Shown here one piece after another: positions 22,222-30,003 of a stretch of 36,772 nucleotides of DNA. Source of the stretch: Victivallaceae bacterium (GTDB lineage: Bacteria; Verrucomicrobiota; Lentisphaeria; Victivallales; Victivallaceae); NCBI GenBank assembly GCA_028709805.1, contig JAQUTL010000027.1, positions 1 through 36,772 of the forward strand, read 5' to 3'. The translations under genes were made by a program, and so were the position numbers. The notes beneath the pieces are model-generated. The model ran no database searches and was not told the origin of the DNA. It saw only the letters and a list, made by a program, of their open reading frames with translations. Every line of letters starts with the position of its first letter. The first letter of the stretch is position 1.

Positions 22222-24267
22222 TCACGCTCCTTTGAACTGGGTGTCGTGCAGCTTTTTATACAAGCCGTCGCGGGCAATCAATTCGGCGTGGGTTCCGGCT
22301 TCGGCGATCTCGCCCTTGCGCAGCACCAGAATCAGGTCGGCGTTCTGAATCGTGCTGAGCCGGTGGGCGATGGCAAAGACCGTCCGGTTGGTCATGACCT
22401 TGTTCAACGCCTCCTGAACCAGCCGCTCGGTCACGGTATCCAGTGCGCTGGTGGCCTCGTCCAGAATCAGAATCGGGGGGTTCTTGAGTATCGCGCGGGC
22501 GATTGCCACCCGCTGTTTCTCGCCGCCGGAGAGTTTGAATCCCTTCTCCCCGACTTCGGTGTCATAGCCTTCGCGGTGACTGCCGGAGACGATGAAATTA
22601 TGCGCGTTGGCCTGTTTTGCCGCCTCGACGATCTGGTCGCGGGTGGCGGACGGACAGCCGTATGCGATGTTGTCTGCGATGGTGTCGTTGAACAATATCG
22701 CATCCTGGGTGACAATCCCGATCCGCCGGCGCAGACTTTGCATGGAATAACGGCGCACGTCAATGCCGTCGATTGTCACCGACCCGGCTTCGACGTCGTA
22801 AAATCTGGCGATGAGGTTGGCGATGGTCGTCTTGCCGCTGCCGGTTTCCCCGACCACCGCAACCACCTGTCCCCGTTTGATCTCAAAAGAGATGCCGTTG
22901 AGAATCCGGTGGTCGCCATAGGAAAAGTAAACGTCGGAAAATCGTATTGCGTCATGAAATTCGGTCAGCTCCACCGGGTTGGCCGCTTCCGGCAGCGAGG
23001 TGTCGGTGTCAACCAGGTTGAAATACCGGTCGGCGGCCGCCATGCTGCGGGAAATGTAGGGAAAAACCTTTGACAAATTTTTGATCGGTTCGTAAGACAG
23101 CAGCGCCGGAGCCAGCAGTGCGGTAAGCTCGGTCAGCGAGAAGCCCTGATTGTAACTGTACATCAGGAACACCAGCGTGGCCGCCACCGACACCACCTCC
23201 ATCAGCGGCTGCATCAGCAGCTGCTGGCGCAGCGCTTTGATGATGTACTTGAAGTACCGCCGGTTGACGAAATGAAACTTGGCGCTTTCCGCCTCCTCGG
23301 TATTGTAGGCCTTCACCACGATAATGCCGGTGAAGACCTCGTGCATCCGGCTGGTGACCTCGGCGATCTTGGCAAATGACGACTTGTAGGCTTTACGGAT
23401 GTGGCGTGACAGCAGCAGCACCGGAAGCACCACCAGCGGCATGCCGACAAACAGTATCAGCGGCAGTACATAGTTGTTGTTCTGGACGCTGGCGATCACA
23501 ATGGCGGCGGCGCAGGCCAGAATTTCCACCGGACAGCGGGTGAGGTCGGCAATTACGTTGGAGATGCTGTTTTCGATCGCCTGCGTGTCGTTGGAGCAGC
23601 GGCTTATCAGATGGCCGACGTCCATTTGTCCGTAAAATGACAGCGACTGCCGCAGCAGCGTGTCGAATATCCGGTTGCGCATGTCCGCCACCACCTTTGC
23701 CCCTACCCATCTGGTGTAATAGCGGTTGATGTAGGTGGCGAGGTTTTTGAATATCCACGCGATCACAAACCCGGCGGCGTACAGTGCGAATATCTGCCAC
23801 GATATACGCCCGTCCTCCTCGCACAGCGGCACGCTGAAATCGACCGGCCAGGTGATGTTTATGCTTTTTCCGTCGACCGCGGCCGGCAGGTTGTAGGTTT
23901 CGATGCTGTCGTTGATCTGTTCGATCAGTTTATCCAGTTTCGGGTCGGAGGAATCAAGTTTGGGATTGACAATTCTGGCCAGCGCGTCGCGTTTTTCCGC
24001 CGCCGTCCACTCCGGGTGGGCGGCGACGGCGTCGGCCATCCGGTCAACGGTGCCGTAGGCGGCGGTTCTCGCCTCCGCCGCCGGATTGTCCACCATCATG
24101 ACCATCTTGGGAATCATCAGCAGAGAAATCAGCAGCGAACCGCCGACCACAATGCCGGCGATGATGCCGACCAGCAGTCTGCCCCAATACGGTTTGGCGT
24201 ATTTTATCAGTCGCCAGTAACTCTGACGGTTGAAGTCACCTTCATTCGCTGTGATTTCCCGGCCCAT
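22222..24267 (-). CDS. MsbA-type ABC exporter (fused TMD-NBD) with large TM1-TM2 insert
   Basis: 681 residues, about 100 longer than MsbA. TM1 is at about 31-52 and TM2 at about 157-178; the segment between them (59-156) is a hydrophilic, mostly helical insert expected in the periplasm. Further TM helices occupy about 250-410. The nucleotide-binding domain is complete: Walker A GETGSGKTT at 473-481, Q-loop VTQD, signature LSGGEKQR from 579, Walker B ILILDEATSALD and the switch His in AIAHRLS. The half-transporter would work as a homodimer that flips a lipid or lipid-linked sugar. Its ATG overlaps the stop of the DegT-family aminotransferase by one base (TGATG). The neighbouring sugar aminotransferase and deacetylase point to a glycolipid substrate. 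Confidence 0.9.
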   Translation of the reverse strand: MGREITANEGDFNRQSYWRLIKYAKPYWGRLLVGIIAGIVVGGSLLISLLMIPKMVMMVDNPAAEARTAAYGTVDRMADAVAAHPEWTAAEKRDALARIVNPKLDSSDPKLDKLIEQINDSIETYNLPAAVDGKSINITWPVDFSVPLCEEDGRISWQIFALYAAGFVIAWIFKNLATYINRYYTRWVGAKVVADMRNRIFDTLLRQSLSFYGQMDVGHLISRCSNDTQAIENSISNVIADLTRCPVEILACAAAIVIASVQNNNYVLPLILFVGMPLVVLPVLLLSRHIRKAYKSSFAKIAEVTSRMHEVFTGIIVVKAYNTEEAESAKFHFVNRRYFKYIIKALRQQLLMQPLMEVVSVAATLVFLMYSYNQGFSLTELTALLAPALLSYEPIKNLSKVFPYISRSMAAADRYFNLVDTDTSLPEAANPVELTEFHDAIRFSDVYFSYGDHRILNGISFEIKRGQVVAVVGETGSGKTTIANLIARFYDVEAGSVTIDGIDVRRYSMQSLRRRIGIVTQDAILFNDTIADNIAYGCPSATRDQIVEAAKQANAHNFIVSGSHREGYDTEVGEKGFKLSGGEKQRVAIARAILKNPPILILDEATSALDTVTERLVQEALNKVMTNRTVFAIAHRLSTIQNADLILVLRKGEIAEAGTHAELIARDGLYKKLHDTQFKGA

Positions 24268-25394
24268 CAGCCCACCAGAATCTTATCAAGCGCCGATACC
24301 ACGGTTTCACGCATTTCGGTGGTGCTTTCCGGATAGATCGGCAGAGCGAGAATGTCGCGGGCGACCGTTTCGCATACCGGCAGGTCTCCGGTTTTGCCGC
24401 CGAGCGACTTGAAGCATTCCTGCAAATGAAGCGGCAGCGGATAGTAAACCGCGCAGCCGATGCCCAGCTCTCCGAGTCTGGCCTTGACTTCGTCGCGTTT
24501 GCCGCCGGCGATGCGGATGCAGAACTGATTGTAGATATGCCGCCCGGTAAACGGCGCTTCAACCGGCAGTTTTACCAGATCGCCGATACGGCTGGCGGCG
24601 AAAAGACTGCGGTATTCGGCCGCGTTCCGGCGGCGCATTTCGGTCCAGTGGTCAAGGTGCGGCAGTTTGATCGAAAGGATTGCCGCCTGAAGCGCGTCAA
24701 GCCGGAAGTTGCCGCCGACCATATTATGAACATAGGTTGACCCCTGGCCGTGGTTGCGCAGCATTTTCAATACGCCCTCGCGTTCGCGGCTGTCGGTGGA
24801 AACGGCGCCGCCGTCTCCGAAGCATCCGAGGTTCTTGCTCGGGAAAAAGCTGAACGCGCCGTAGTTGCCGATTGAACCGGCGCGGCGGCCGTTGCGGTAT
24901 TCCGAGCCGACGGACTGGCAGGCGTCTTCAATCACGATCAGATTGTGTGCGTTGGCCAGTTCCATGATCCGGTCCATGTCGGCGCACTGGCCGAACAGGT
25001 GAACCGGAATGATCGCCCGGGTCTTTTTGGTGATCCGGCGCTCGACGTCGGCCGGATCGATGTTGAATGACACCGGGTCGATGTCGGCGAACACCGGAGT
25101 CGCCCCGACGCGGGCTACGGCTCCGGCGGTGGCGAAGAAGGTAAAGGAGGGCACGATAACCTCGTCGCCGGCACCGATTTTCTCGGCCATCAGCGCGATG
25201 ATCAACGCGTCCGAGCCGCTGGTGACGCCGACGGTGGCGACGCTGTGGCAGTAGCTGTTCATGGCGGCTTCGAACTTTTCAACCTTCGGGCCGAGGATGA
25301 AACGCTGTGACTCGCAGACTTCTTCGATCTCGCGGACAATCTCTTCTTTAAGCGCGTGATATTGGCCGCGCAAATCAAGCAATGGCACCTGCAT
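24267..25394 (-). CDS. DegT/DnrJ/EryC1/StrS-family sugar aminotransferase
   Basis: 375 residues, the usual length. These PLP enzymes transfer an amino group from glutamate to a nucleotide-linked keto-sugar. The N-terminal VPLLDLRGQY, the TSGSDALI segment (58-65), PVHLFGQ, IEDACQS and the Schiff-base Lys187 in FFPSKNLGCFGDGG are all present. The pattern is closest to WbpE/WlbC-like enzymes that make 3-amino sugars, but the substrate is not fixed by the sequence. The start at 25394 has AAGGAG 7 bases upstream. It is the first gene of a three-gene unit with the ABC exporter and the YdjC deacetylase. The region upstream is AT-rich, but I could not pick a clear -35/-10 pair. Confidence 0.9.
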   Translation of the reverse strand: MQVPLLDLRGQYHALKEEIVREIEEVCESQRFILGPKVEKFEAAMNSYCHSVATVGVTSGSDALIIALMAEKIGAGDEVIVPSFTFFATAGAVARVGATPVFADIDPVSFNIDPADVERRITKKTRAIIPVHLFGQCADMDRIMELANAHNLIVIEDACQSVGSEYRNGRRAGSIGNYGAFSFFPSKNLGCFGDGGAVSTDSREREGVLKMLRNHGQGSTYVHNMVGGNFRLDALQAAILSIKLPHLDHWTEMRRRNAAEYRSLFAASRIGDLVKLPVEAPFTGRHIYNQFCIRIAGGKRDEVKARLGELGIGCAVYYPLPLHLQECFKSLGGKTGDLPVCETVARDILALPIYPESTTEMRETVVSALDKILVG

Positions 25395-25503
25395 TTTGGT
25401 CTCCTTGTGGTTTTAAACTGTAAACTATGTATATAAGATAGCCTCTAATTAATTTTTTTCCTCCGGGCAAATGCTTTTTTCATTAAAAAAAAGCCGCCCG
25501 GCG

Positions 25504-25532
25504 CTGAAAATAAAGCGTTGCGGTAGTATATT
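25504..25532 (+). promoter_or_regulatory. Candidate promoter of the rlmD-radC unit
   Basis: CTGAAA (25504-25509), 17-base spacer, TATATT (25527-25532). It closely resembles the gltA promoter. An imperfect hairpin with CCGGGC/GCCCGG arms and an inner T6/A6 pairing lies just upstream (about 25458-25502). Confidence 0.45.
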
Positions 25533-25558
25533 AACCGGGAACAACAGGAAAGCGGAAA

Positions 25559-26737
25559 ATGAAAATCGGAGACAGATTTGAATGCGTCGTCGAATCGGCG
25601 GCGTTCGGCGGCGAAGGTGTCGCCAGAGTTGACGGCATGGTGGCGTTCATTCCGTTCACCCTGCCGGGCGAACGCGTGGTCGCCCGCATTGTGAAGATAA
25701 AATCGGACTACCTGCGCTGCGAACTGAGCGGGCTGCTGGAGAAGTCGCCGGACCGCATTGAGCCGGAGTGTCCGTATTTCCATCGCTGTCCGGGGTGCGC
25801 TTATCTGCACGCTTCGTATGAATGCGAGTTGAGGATCAAGCGGGAGCAGCTGCACCGGTTTCTCGTTCCGCTCGGATTGGCGGAGATGGCCGGCGACTTC
25901 GACGGCGGCGGCCGGCAGCTCGGCTACCGCAACAAGATCGTGCTGCATGTCCGCAAGGAAAAGGGCGAGACAATGCTCGGCTACGTCGGACGCAGCCCGT
26001 CCGAGCTGGTGGAGATTGCGGCCTGCAAACTGGCGGCTCCGGAGTTGAACGCCGAGCTTGCCGGACACCTTTCCGATCCGGGATTCCGCCACACGCTGCA
26101 TGACGGCATGGATGTGACGTTCCGCAAGTCGGCGGATAAAATCCTGATGTGGCGCAATTCACCGCCGAAAAGCCTCTCGTGGCTGCGGGAGGAGACGGCG
26201 GTCGGGCTTATATCGGTGCCGCCGGGCAGCTTCTCGCAGATCAACCCGGACGGCGCGGCGAAACTGCTGGCGCTGCTTGACGCGTACCTCGCCGCTTTCC
26301 CGGTTAAGGGGAAGACGGTGGACGCTTATTCCGGAGCCGGACTGTTCGGTCTTGCCGCCGCTGTTTCCGGTGCCGAGCCGGTGGTTGAGCTTGAAAGCGA
26401 CGCGGCGGCGGTGGAGGCGGCAAAATTCAATTTCAGCGCCCGCGGGATCGCGGCGGAATTCGCATCCGGCGACGCGGCTGCCGGGCTGGGGGAGGCGTTG
26501 AAAGACGCCGAACTGCTGATTGTCGATCCGCCGCGCTCCGGGCTGAGCCATGCGTCATTCCGTGCGATCCGCGATTCTGCGGTTGCCAGAATGGTTTATA
26601 TTTCGTGTGATCCGGCCACCTGGAGCCGCGACGCGGCGAAACTGATCGATGCCGGATTCAACGCAAAAACCGTTGTTCCGGTCAACATGTTTCCGCGCAG
26701 CGCCGGCTTTGAACTGTTCTCGGTATGGGAGCGCTAA
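25559..26737 (+). CDS. RlmD-like 23S rRNA (uracil-5-)-methyltransferase with TRAM domain and Fe-S cluster
   Basis: 392 residues. Residues 1-58 form a TRAM RNA-binding domain. The four [4Fe-4S] ligands are Cys71, Cys77 and Cys80 (CPYFHRCPGC) plus Cys156, the spacing of E. coli RlmD. The methyltransferase domain has FSQIN, VDAYSGAGLFG (SAM motif I), ELESD, IVDPPRSGL and the catalytic Cys350 in YISCDPATWSRD. It should add the 5-methyl group to a uridine of 23S rRNA; whether it matches RlmD or the dual-site RlmCD cannot be told. AGGAAAG lies upstream of the ATG. The stop codon is followed directly by the ATG of radC (TAAATG). Confidence 0.88.
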   Translation: MKIGDRFECVVESAAFGGEGVARVDGMVAFIPFTLPGERVVARIVKIKSDYLRCELSGLLEKSPDRIEPECPYFHRCPGCAYLHASYECELRIKREQLHRFLVPLGLAEMAGDFDGGGRQLGYRNKIVLHVRKEKGETMLGYVGRSPSELVEIAACKLAAPELNAELAGHLSDPGFRHTLHDGMDVTFRKSADKILMWRNSPPKSLSWLREETAVGLISVPPGSFSQINPDGAAKLLALLDAYLAAFPVKGKTVDAYSGAGLFGLAAAVSGAEPVVELESDAAAVEAAKFNFSARGIAAEFASGDAAAGLGEALKDAELLIVDPPRSGLSHASFRAIRDSAVARMVYISCDPATWSRDAAKLIDAGFNAKTVVPVNMFPRSAGFELFSVWER

Positions 26738-27430
26738 ATGGCGGAATTCAGCGGGAATGATCTCAATGCAGGCCATCGCCGCCGGCTGTGGAAGCGATTT
26801 TCCGACTCCGGCGTCAGTGCGTTGGCCGATCATGAAAAGCTTGAGCTTCTACTTTTTTCCGCCATTATCCGCCGTGACGTGAAACCGCTGGCCAAACGTC
26901 TGCTGCTCCGGTTCGGTTCGCTGGCGCGGGTGCTTGACGCCGAAAAAAAAGAGCTGATGTCCGTTGAAGGCGTCGGCGAACGGGCGGCCGACGTCATCCG
27001 GTTCAGTCGCGAACTCATGACCAGTTATCTGGAACAGAAGACGGTGACGGCGGAATGTATTGCGTCGGGCGCGGCGGCGGCGGACTTTGTCCGGCTGAAA
27101 CTCGGCGGCGCGCGCTTCGAGTCGATTATGGTGCTCTATCTGGACAGCCAGAACAAGCTGCTTTGCTGCGATGTCGCCAATGGAACGGTGGACCGGGCGG
27201 CGATCTATCCGCGCAATATCGCAAAGCGGGCGCTTGAGGTCGGAGCCACCGCGATGATACTTGCCCACAACCATCCGTCCGGCGACTGCTTCCCGTCAGA
27301 AGAAGACATTAACGTGACCAGACTGCTCGCCGCCACCGTGGCCAACCTTGACATCCGGGTGCTGGACCATCTGATTGTGACTCCGGCGGCGTTTTCCAGT
27401 CTGGCGGCGATGGGGTTGTTGAAATCATGA
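26738..27430 (+). CDS. radC: RadC-family JAMM/JAB-domain protein
   Basis: 230 residues, the standard size. Residues about 10-95 contain a helix-hairpin-helix region (VEGVGERAA), as in other RadC proteins. Residues 105-230 are the JAB1/MPN-like metalloprotease-type domain, with the zinc motif His177-x-His179-x10-Asp190 (AHNHPSGD ... SEED) intact. The DVANGTVDRAAIYPRNIAKRAL stretch matches the family signature. The molecular function of RadC is still poorly defined, and the original DNA-repair role is disputed. It abuts the RlmD-like gene upstream and shares ATGA with the HEPN-motif membrane protein downstream, so all three are probably translated together. Confidence 0.92.
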   Translation: MAEFSGNDLNAGHRRRLWKRFSDSGVSALADHEKLELLLFSAIIRRDVKPLAKRLLLRFGSLARVLDAEKKELMSVEGVGERAADVIRFSRELMTSYLEQKTVTAECIASGAAAADFVRLKLGGARFESIMVLYLDSQNKLLCCDVANGTVDRAAIYPRNIAKRALEVGATAMILAHNHPSGDCFPSEEDINVTRLLAATVANLDIRVLDHLIVTPAAFSSLAAMGLLKS

Positions 27431-28239
27431 GCGAAGAAGATGAAAAAATTACCGGACACGTCATCGTGGCCGCCCGGGAACTGGAGCAGATGTTCCGTCG
27501 CGCCGGAAGCACCGCCGCCGGCTTGCACGACGCCGTCGATGAATTCGCCGGCCGGCTTTCCCCGGAATGTGTGAAAAATCTGCGTTTTATTGCCTCGGTC
27601 CGCAACAAGCTGGCTCATGGCGAACCGCTGGACGGAAAACTTGATCTTGGACGGTTTGACGCCGCCGTCAGCGCAACGGCGGCCGAACTTGCCGTTTTCG
27701 TGCCGGCCGATCAATCCAGAATCCGCGAGGTGGACGACGAGTTTATGGCGGAGGTGCGCCGCAAACTTAGGATGTGCGGTCTGCTGCCCGGTCTGAACGC
27801 CGCCTATTTCGTCGCGCTTCTGCTGCACGGGCTGCTCCCCGCCGCCAGAATGCTGATTCTTACGCTGTTCTTTCTTATCGGAGTTTTTGTGACCGCCGGC
27901 GGCATCTGTGACGGCAGTGCATTGCGTACCTGGCTCGGTGTCGCGTTTTTTCTTATCTACTGGATATGCGCGTTCATCGTCGGTGTTACCGAGCGCTCCG
28001 GCAAAGAGCGGTGGTGGGTTTACACCGTTCCGGCGGTCTCGGCGGTCTATCTGCTGCGTCGGGCCTGGCAACTGGCCGGTCTGTCGGAGATATTGACGGC
28101 GCTGCCGCCGCTGGCTGTCGAATGTTACGGCGCCGACCGCCTTGCCGTTCACGACTGGCTCGCCGCCGCAGCAGCGTTCGGCGCCGCCTGGCTGTGGGGG
28201 ATAACGGCGGTGGCGGTCCGCCGGAAATCGTTTTTTTAG
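27427..28239 (+). CDS. Membrane protein with N-terminal HEPN-like motif, function unknown
   Basis: 270 residues. The N-terminal 100 residues are soluble and helical and contain VRNKLAHG, in which Arg59-Asn60-x3-His64 matches the Rx4-6H catalytic motif of HEPN ribonucleases and the related DUF4145-type domains. The C-terminal part has four to five hydrophobic segments (about 119-138, 141-160, 168-188, 198-212, 245-264) and ends in basic RRKSFF. No signal peptide is seen, so the HEPN-like part probably faces the cytoplasm. The ATG overlaps the radC stop (ATGA). No nucleotidyltransferase (MNT) partner is adjacent, so this is not a standard HEPN-MNT toxin-antitoxin. The HEPN assignment rests on one motif plus its helical context. 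Confidence 0.75.
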   Translation: MSEEDEKITGHVIVAARELEQMFRRAGSTAAGLHDAVDEFAGRLSPECVKNLRFIASVRNKLAHGEPLDGKLDLGRFDAAVSATAAELAVFVPADQSRIREVDDEFMAEVRRKLRMCGLLPGLNAAYFVALLLHGLLPAARMLILTLFFLIGVFVTAGGICDGSALRTWLGVAFFLIYWICAFIVGVTERSGKERWWVYTVPAVSAVYLLRRAWQLAGLSEILTALPPLAVECYGADRLAVHDWLAAAAAFGAAWLWGITAVAVRRKSFF

Positions 28240-28267
28240 TTTTTTTCGGCGCAGGGATTTTCTTTTT

Positions 28268-28292
28268 GTCTCTTTTCTTCTATATTAGAGAC
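28268..28292 (+). promoter_or_regulatory. Inverted repeat bracketing a -10-like box ahead of mcsAB
   Basis: GTCTCT (28268-28273) and AGAGAC (28287-28292) are perfect inverted arms separated by 13 bases that include TATATT (28281-28286). The corresponding -35 (TTTTCT at 28258-28263) is weak. The arms match neither the CtsR box nor CIRCE as I know them. Confidence 0.4.
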
Positions 28293-28340
28293 GGAATAAA
28301 TGTTTTTTTACGGTTGAAGCGTGAGAAGGAGGTTCCCATT

Positions 28341-28910
28341 ATGCTTTGCAATATGTGCGGGAAAAACGAAGCCACTATACATATCGAGGAAATAAGCGAC
28401 GGCGAGAGCAAGACCATTCATCTGTGCGGCGAATGCATGGCAAAGCATCCGCAGCTCGGCGGCGTTGGTGTGAGTCCGTTCAATTTGGCCGAGATTGTGT
28501 TCAATCTCGCCAAGAAGCCGTCTTTGGAAAAGGACGCGAAAAAGTCGGACGACGCGCCGGAGGCCGCTCCCGATGAGGTCATTGTCTGCCCGTCTTGTTC
28601 ATGGACGAGCCGTGAGCTGAAGTCCACCGGACTGCTCGGCTGTCCGGACTGCTACCGGGCGTTCGCAAAAGTGATCGAACCGGCGCTGACCGCCATGCAC
28701 CGCGGAACCGTGCATACCGGAAAACGTCCGCGCACCATCGGCATGACGGCGGATGATGAGTTCAAAATCCGGCTGTCCGCCCTGCGTCGTGAACTCAACG
28801 AAACCATCAAGGCGGAAAATTACGAGCAGTCGGCCATAATCCGTGACCGCATCGCGGAACTGACCGGAGCCCGCGACCGCATCGCCGCCGCGCCGGGAGA
28901 CTTGTCATGA
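28341..28910 (+). CDS. mcsA: McsA, activator of protein-arginine kinase
   Basis: 189 residues, typical length. Four CxxC zinc-binding pairs are visible: Cys3/Cys6, Cys29/Cys32, Cys83/Cys86 and Cys101/Cys104. The C-terminal third (about 139-178) is a UVR-type helical hairpin rich in Arg/Glu with the pattern LRRELNETIKAENYEQSA. McsA binds and activates the arginine kinase McsB and in Firmicutes helps feed substrates to ClpC. The start at 28341 has a perfect AAGGAGG 8 bases upstream; an in-frame extension to 27966 runs through the preceding gene and is rejected. Its stop overlaps the mcsB start by ATGA. Confidence 0.92.
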   Translation: MLCNMCGKNEATIHIEEISDGESKTIHLCGECMAKHPQLGGVGVSPFNLAEIVFNLAKKPSLEKDAKKSDDAPEAAPDEVIVCPSCSWTSRELKSTGLLGCPDCYRAFAKVIEPALTAMHRGTVHTGKRPRTIGMTADDEFKIRLSALRRELNETIKAENYEQSAIIRDRIAELTGARDRIAAAPGDLS

Positions 28911-29965
28911 GCAATCCGCTGATCGCAGAGCTGCCGGCGCAGCCGGTGGGCTGGCTGGCCGACTCCGGACCGGATGAGGACATTGCCATAAGTTCGCGCA
29001 TCCGTCTGGCCCGCAATCTCGCCGGACGGCCGTTCCCCGTGCACGCCACCGACGAGGAGCTGAGCGCCGTTGCCGACCGGGTCATCACCGCCGCCGCCGG
29101 CATAACCGAAAAACCGTGGTGGCGGATCGACATCTGCGAACTTGACGGTACCGACCGCATGATATTGTTCGAGCGCCGGTTGGTCAGCCGCGAACTCTTC
29201 AAGCGTCCCGCCGGCGCCCACCTGCTGATGGAGCCGGACGAGCAGACCGGCATCATGGTGAACGAGGAGGATCATATCCGCCTCCAGTCGCTGCTGCCCG
29301 GACTGCAACTGGCCGAGGCGTATGAGAAAATTGACCGTGTGGACTGTGTGCTGGCGGAGAAACTCGACATCGCCTATGACGACAAACTCGGCTTTCTCAC
29401 CAGCTGCCCGACCAATCTGGGGACGGCGATGCGCGCCTCGGTCATGCTGCATCTGCCGGCGCTGGTGCTGGAAAACCGGATAGCCGGCGCGGTACAGGGG
29501 ATCGGTCAGCTCGGGTTGACGGTGCGCGGCATTTTCGGCGAGGGGTCGGACAATCGCGGCAACCTGTTTCAAATATCAAATCAAAGCACGCTCGGAGAAA
29601 GCGAACCGGAGATCATCGACCGGCTCGGCCGGGTGATCGCCAAACTGATCGACCATGAGAAAAACGCCCGGCGGCGGCTGCTGGACAGCCGGATGAATTT
29701 CCTGCTTGACAAAATCGGCCGGGCCTACGGCTGTCTGCGCAACGCCTACATTCTGTCGGCCGGTGAAGCGCTGAACGCGCTTTCGCTGCTCCGGCTCGGT
29801 GTCGACCTGAAAATGTTCGACCATGTAAGCATCCATACGGTAAACAATCTTTTTGTCCGGATAAATCCGGCTCACTTGTCAAAACTCGGTCCGCCGGCGA
29901 CGGACCCCGGCAATATCGACGCCGCCAGAGCGACGCTGGTACGAACCATGCTGCGCGAAAAATGA
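28907..29965 (+). CDS. mcsB: Protein-arginine kinase McsB
   Basis: 352 residues, same size as Firmicutes McsB. It phosphorylates arginine residues of proteins, marking them for ClpCP in Gram-positive bacteria. The phosphagen-kinase-like ATP-binding SSRIRLARN (29-37), the acidic NEEDHIR (119-125) and the catalytic-loop LTSCPTN with Cys167 are intact, as is RGIFGEGS. The allosteric phospho-arginine pocket motif RDxxRA, normally at 337-342, reads IDAARA here, so its first Arg is missing. Neither clpC nor ctsR is in the window. The start overlaps mcsA, and a histidine kinase gene follows after 38 bases. Confidence 0.93.
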   Translation: MSNPLIAELPAQPVGWLADSGPDEDIAISSRIRLARNLAGRPFPVHATDEELSAVADRVITAAAGITEKPWWRIDICELDGTDRMILFERRLVSRELFKRPAGAHLLMEPDEQTGIMVNEEDHIRLQSLLPGLQLAEAYEKIDRVDCVLAEKLDIAYDDKLGFLTSCPTNLGTAMRASVMLHLPALVLENRIAGAVQGIGQLGLTVRGIFGEGSDNRGNLFQISNQSTLGESEPEIIDRLGRVIAKLIDHEKNARRRLLDSRMNFLLDKIGRAYGCLRNAYILSAGEALNALSLLRLGVDLKMFDHVSIHTVNNLFVRINPAHLSKLGPPATDPGNIDAARATLVRTMLREK

Positions 29966-30003
29966 CCGCGCAGCGGCCGGAAAAACGTTAAAGGAGCAAT
30001 ATC

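Noticed and set aside
22149-22277. ATG start of the YdjC-like gene at 22277
   Set aside because: It would overlap the ABC gene and add 43 unrelated residues; the GTG at 22148 has an RBS and places NADDFG at the N-terminus as in the family.
27427-28239. Standard HEPN-MNT toxin-antitoxin module
   Set aside because: No nucleotidyltransferase gene is adjacent and the protein has TM segments, unlike those toxins.
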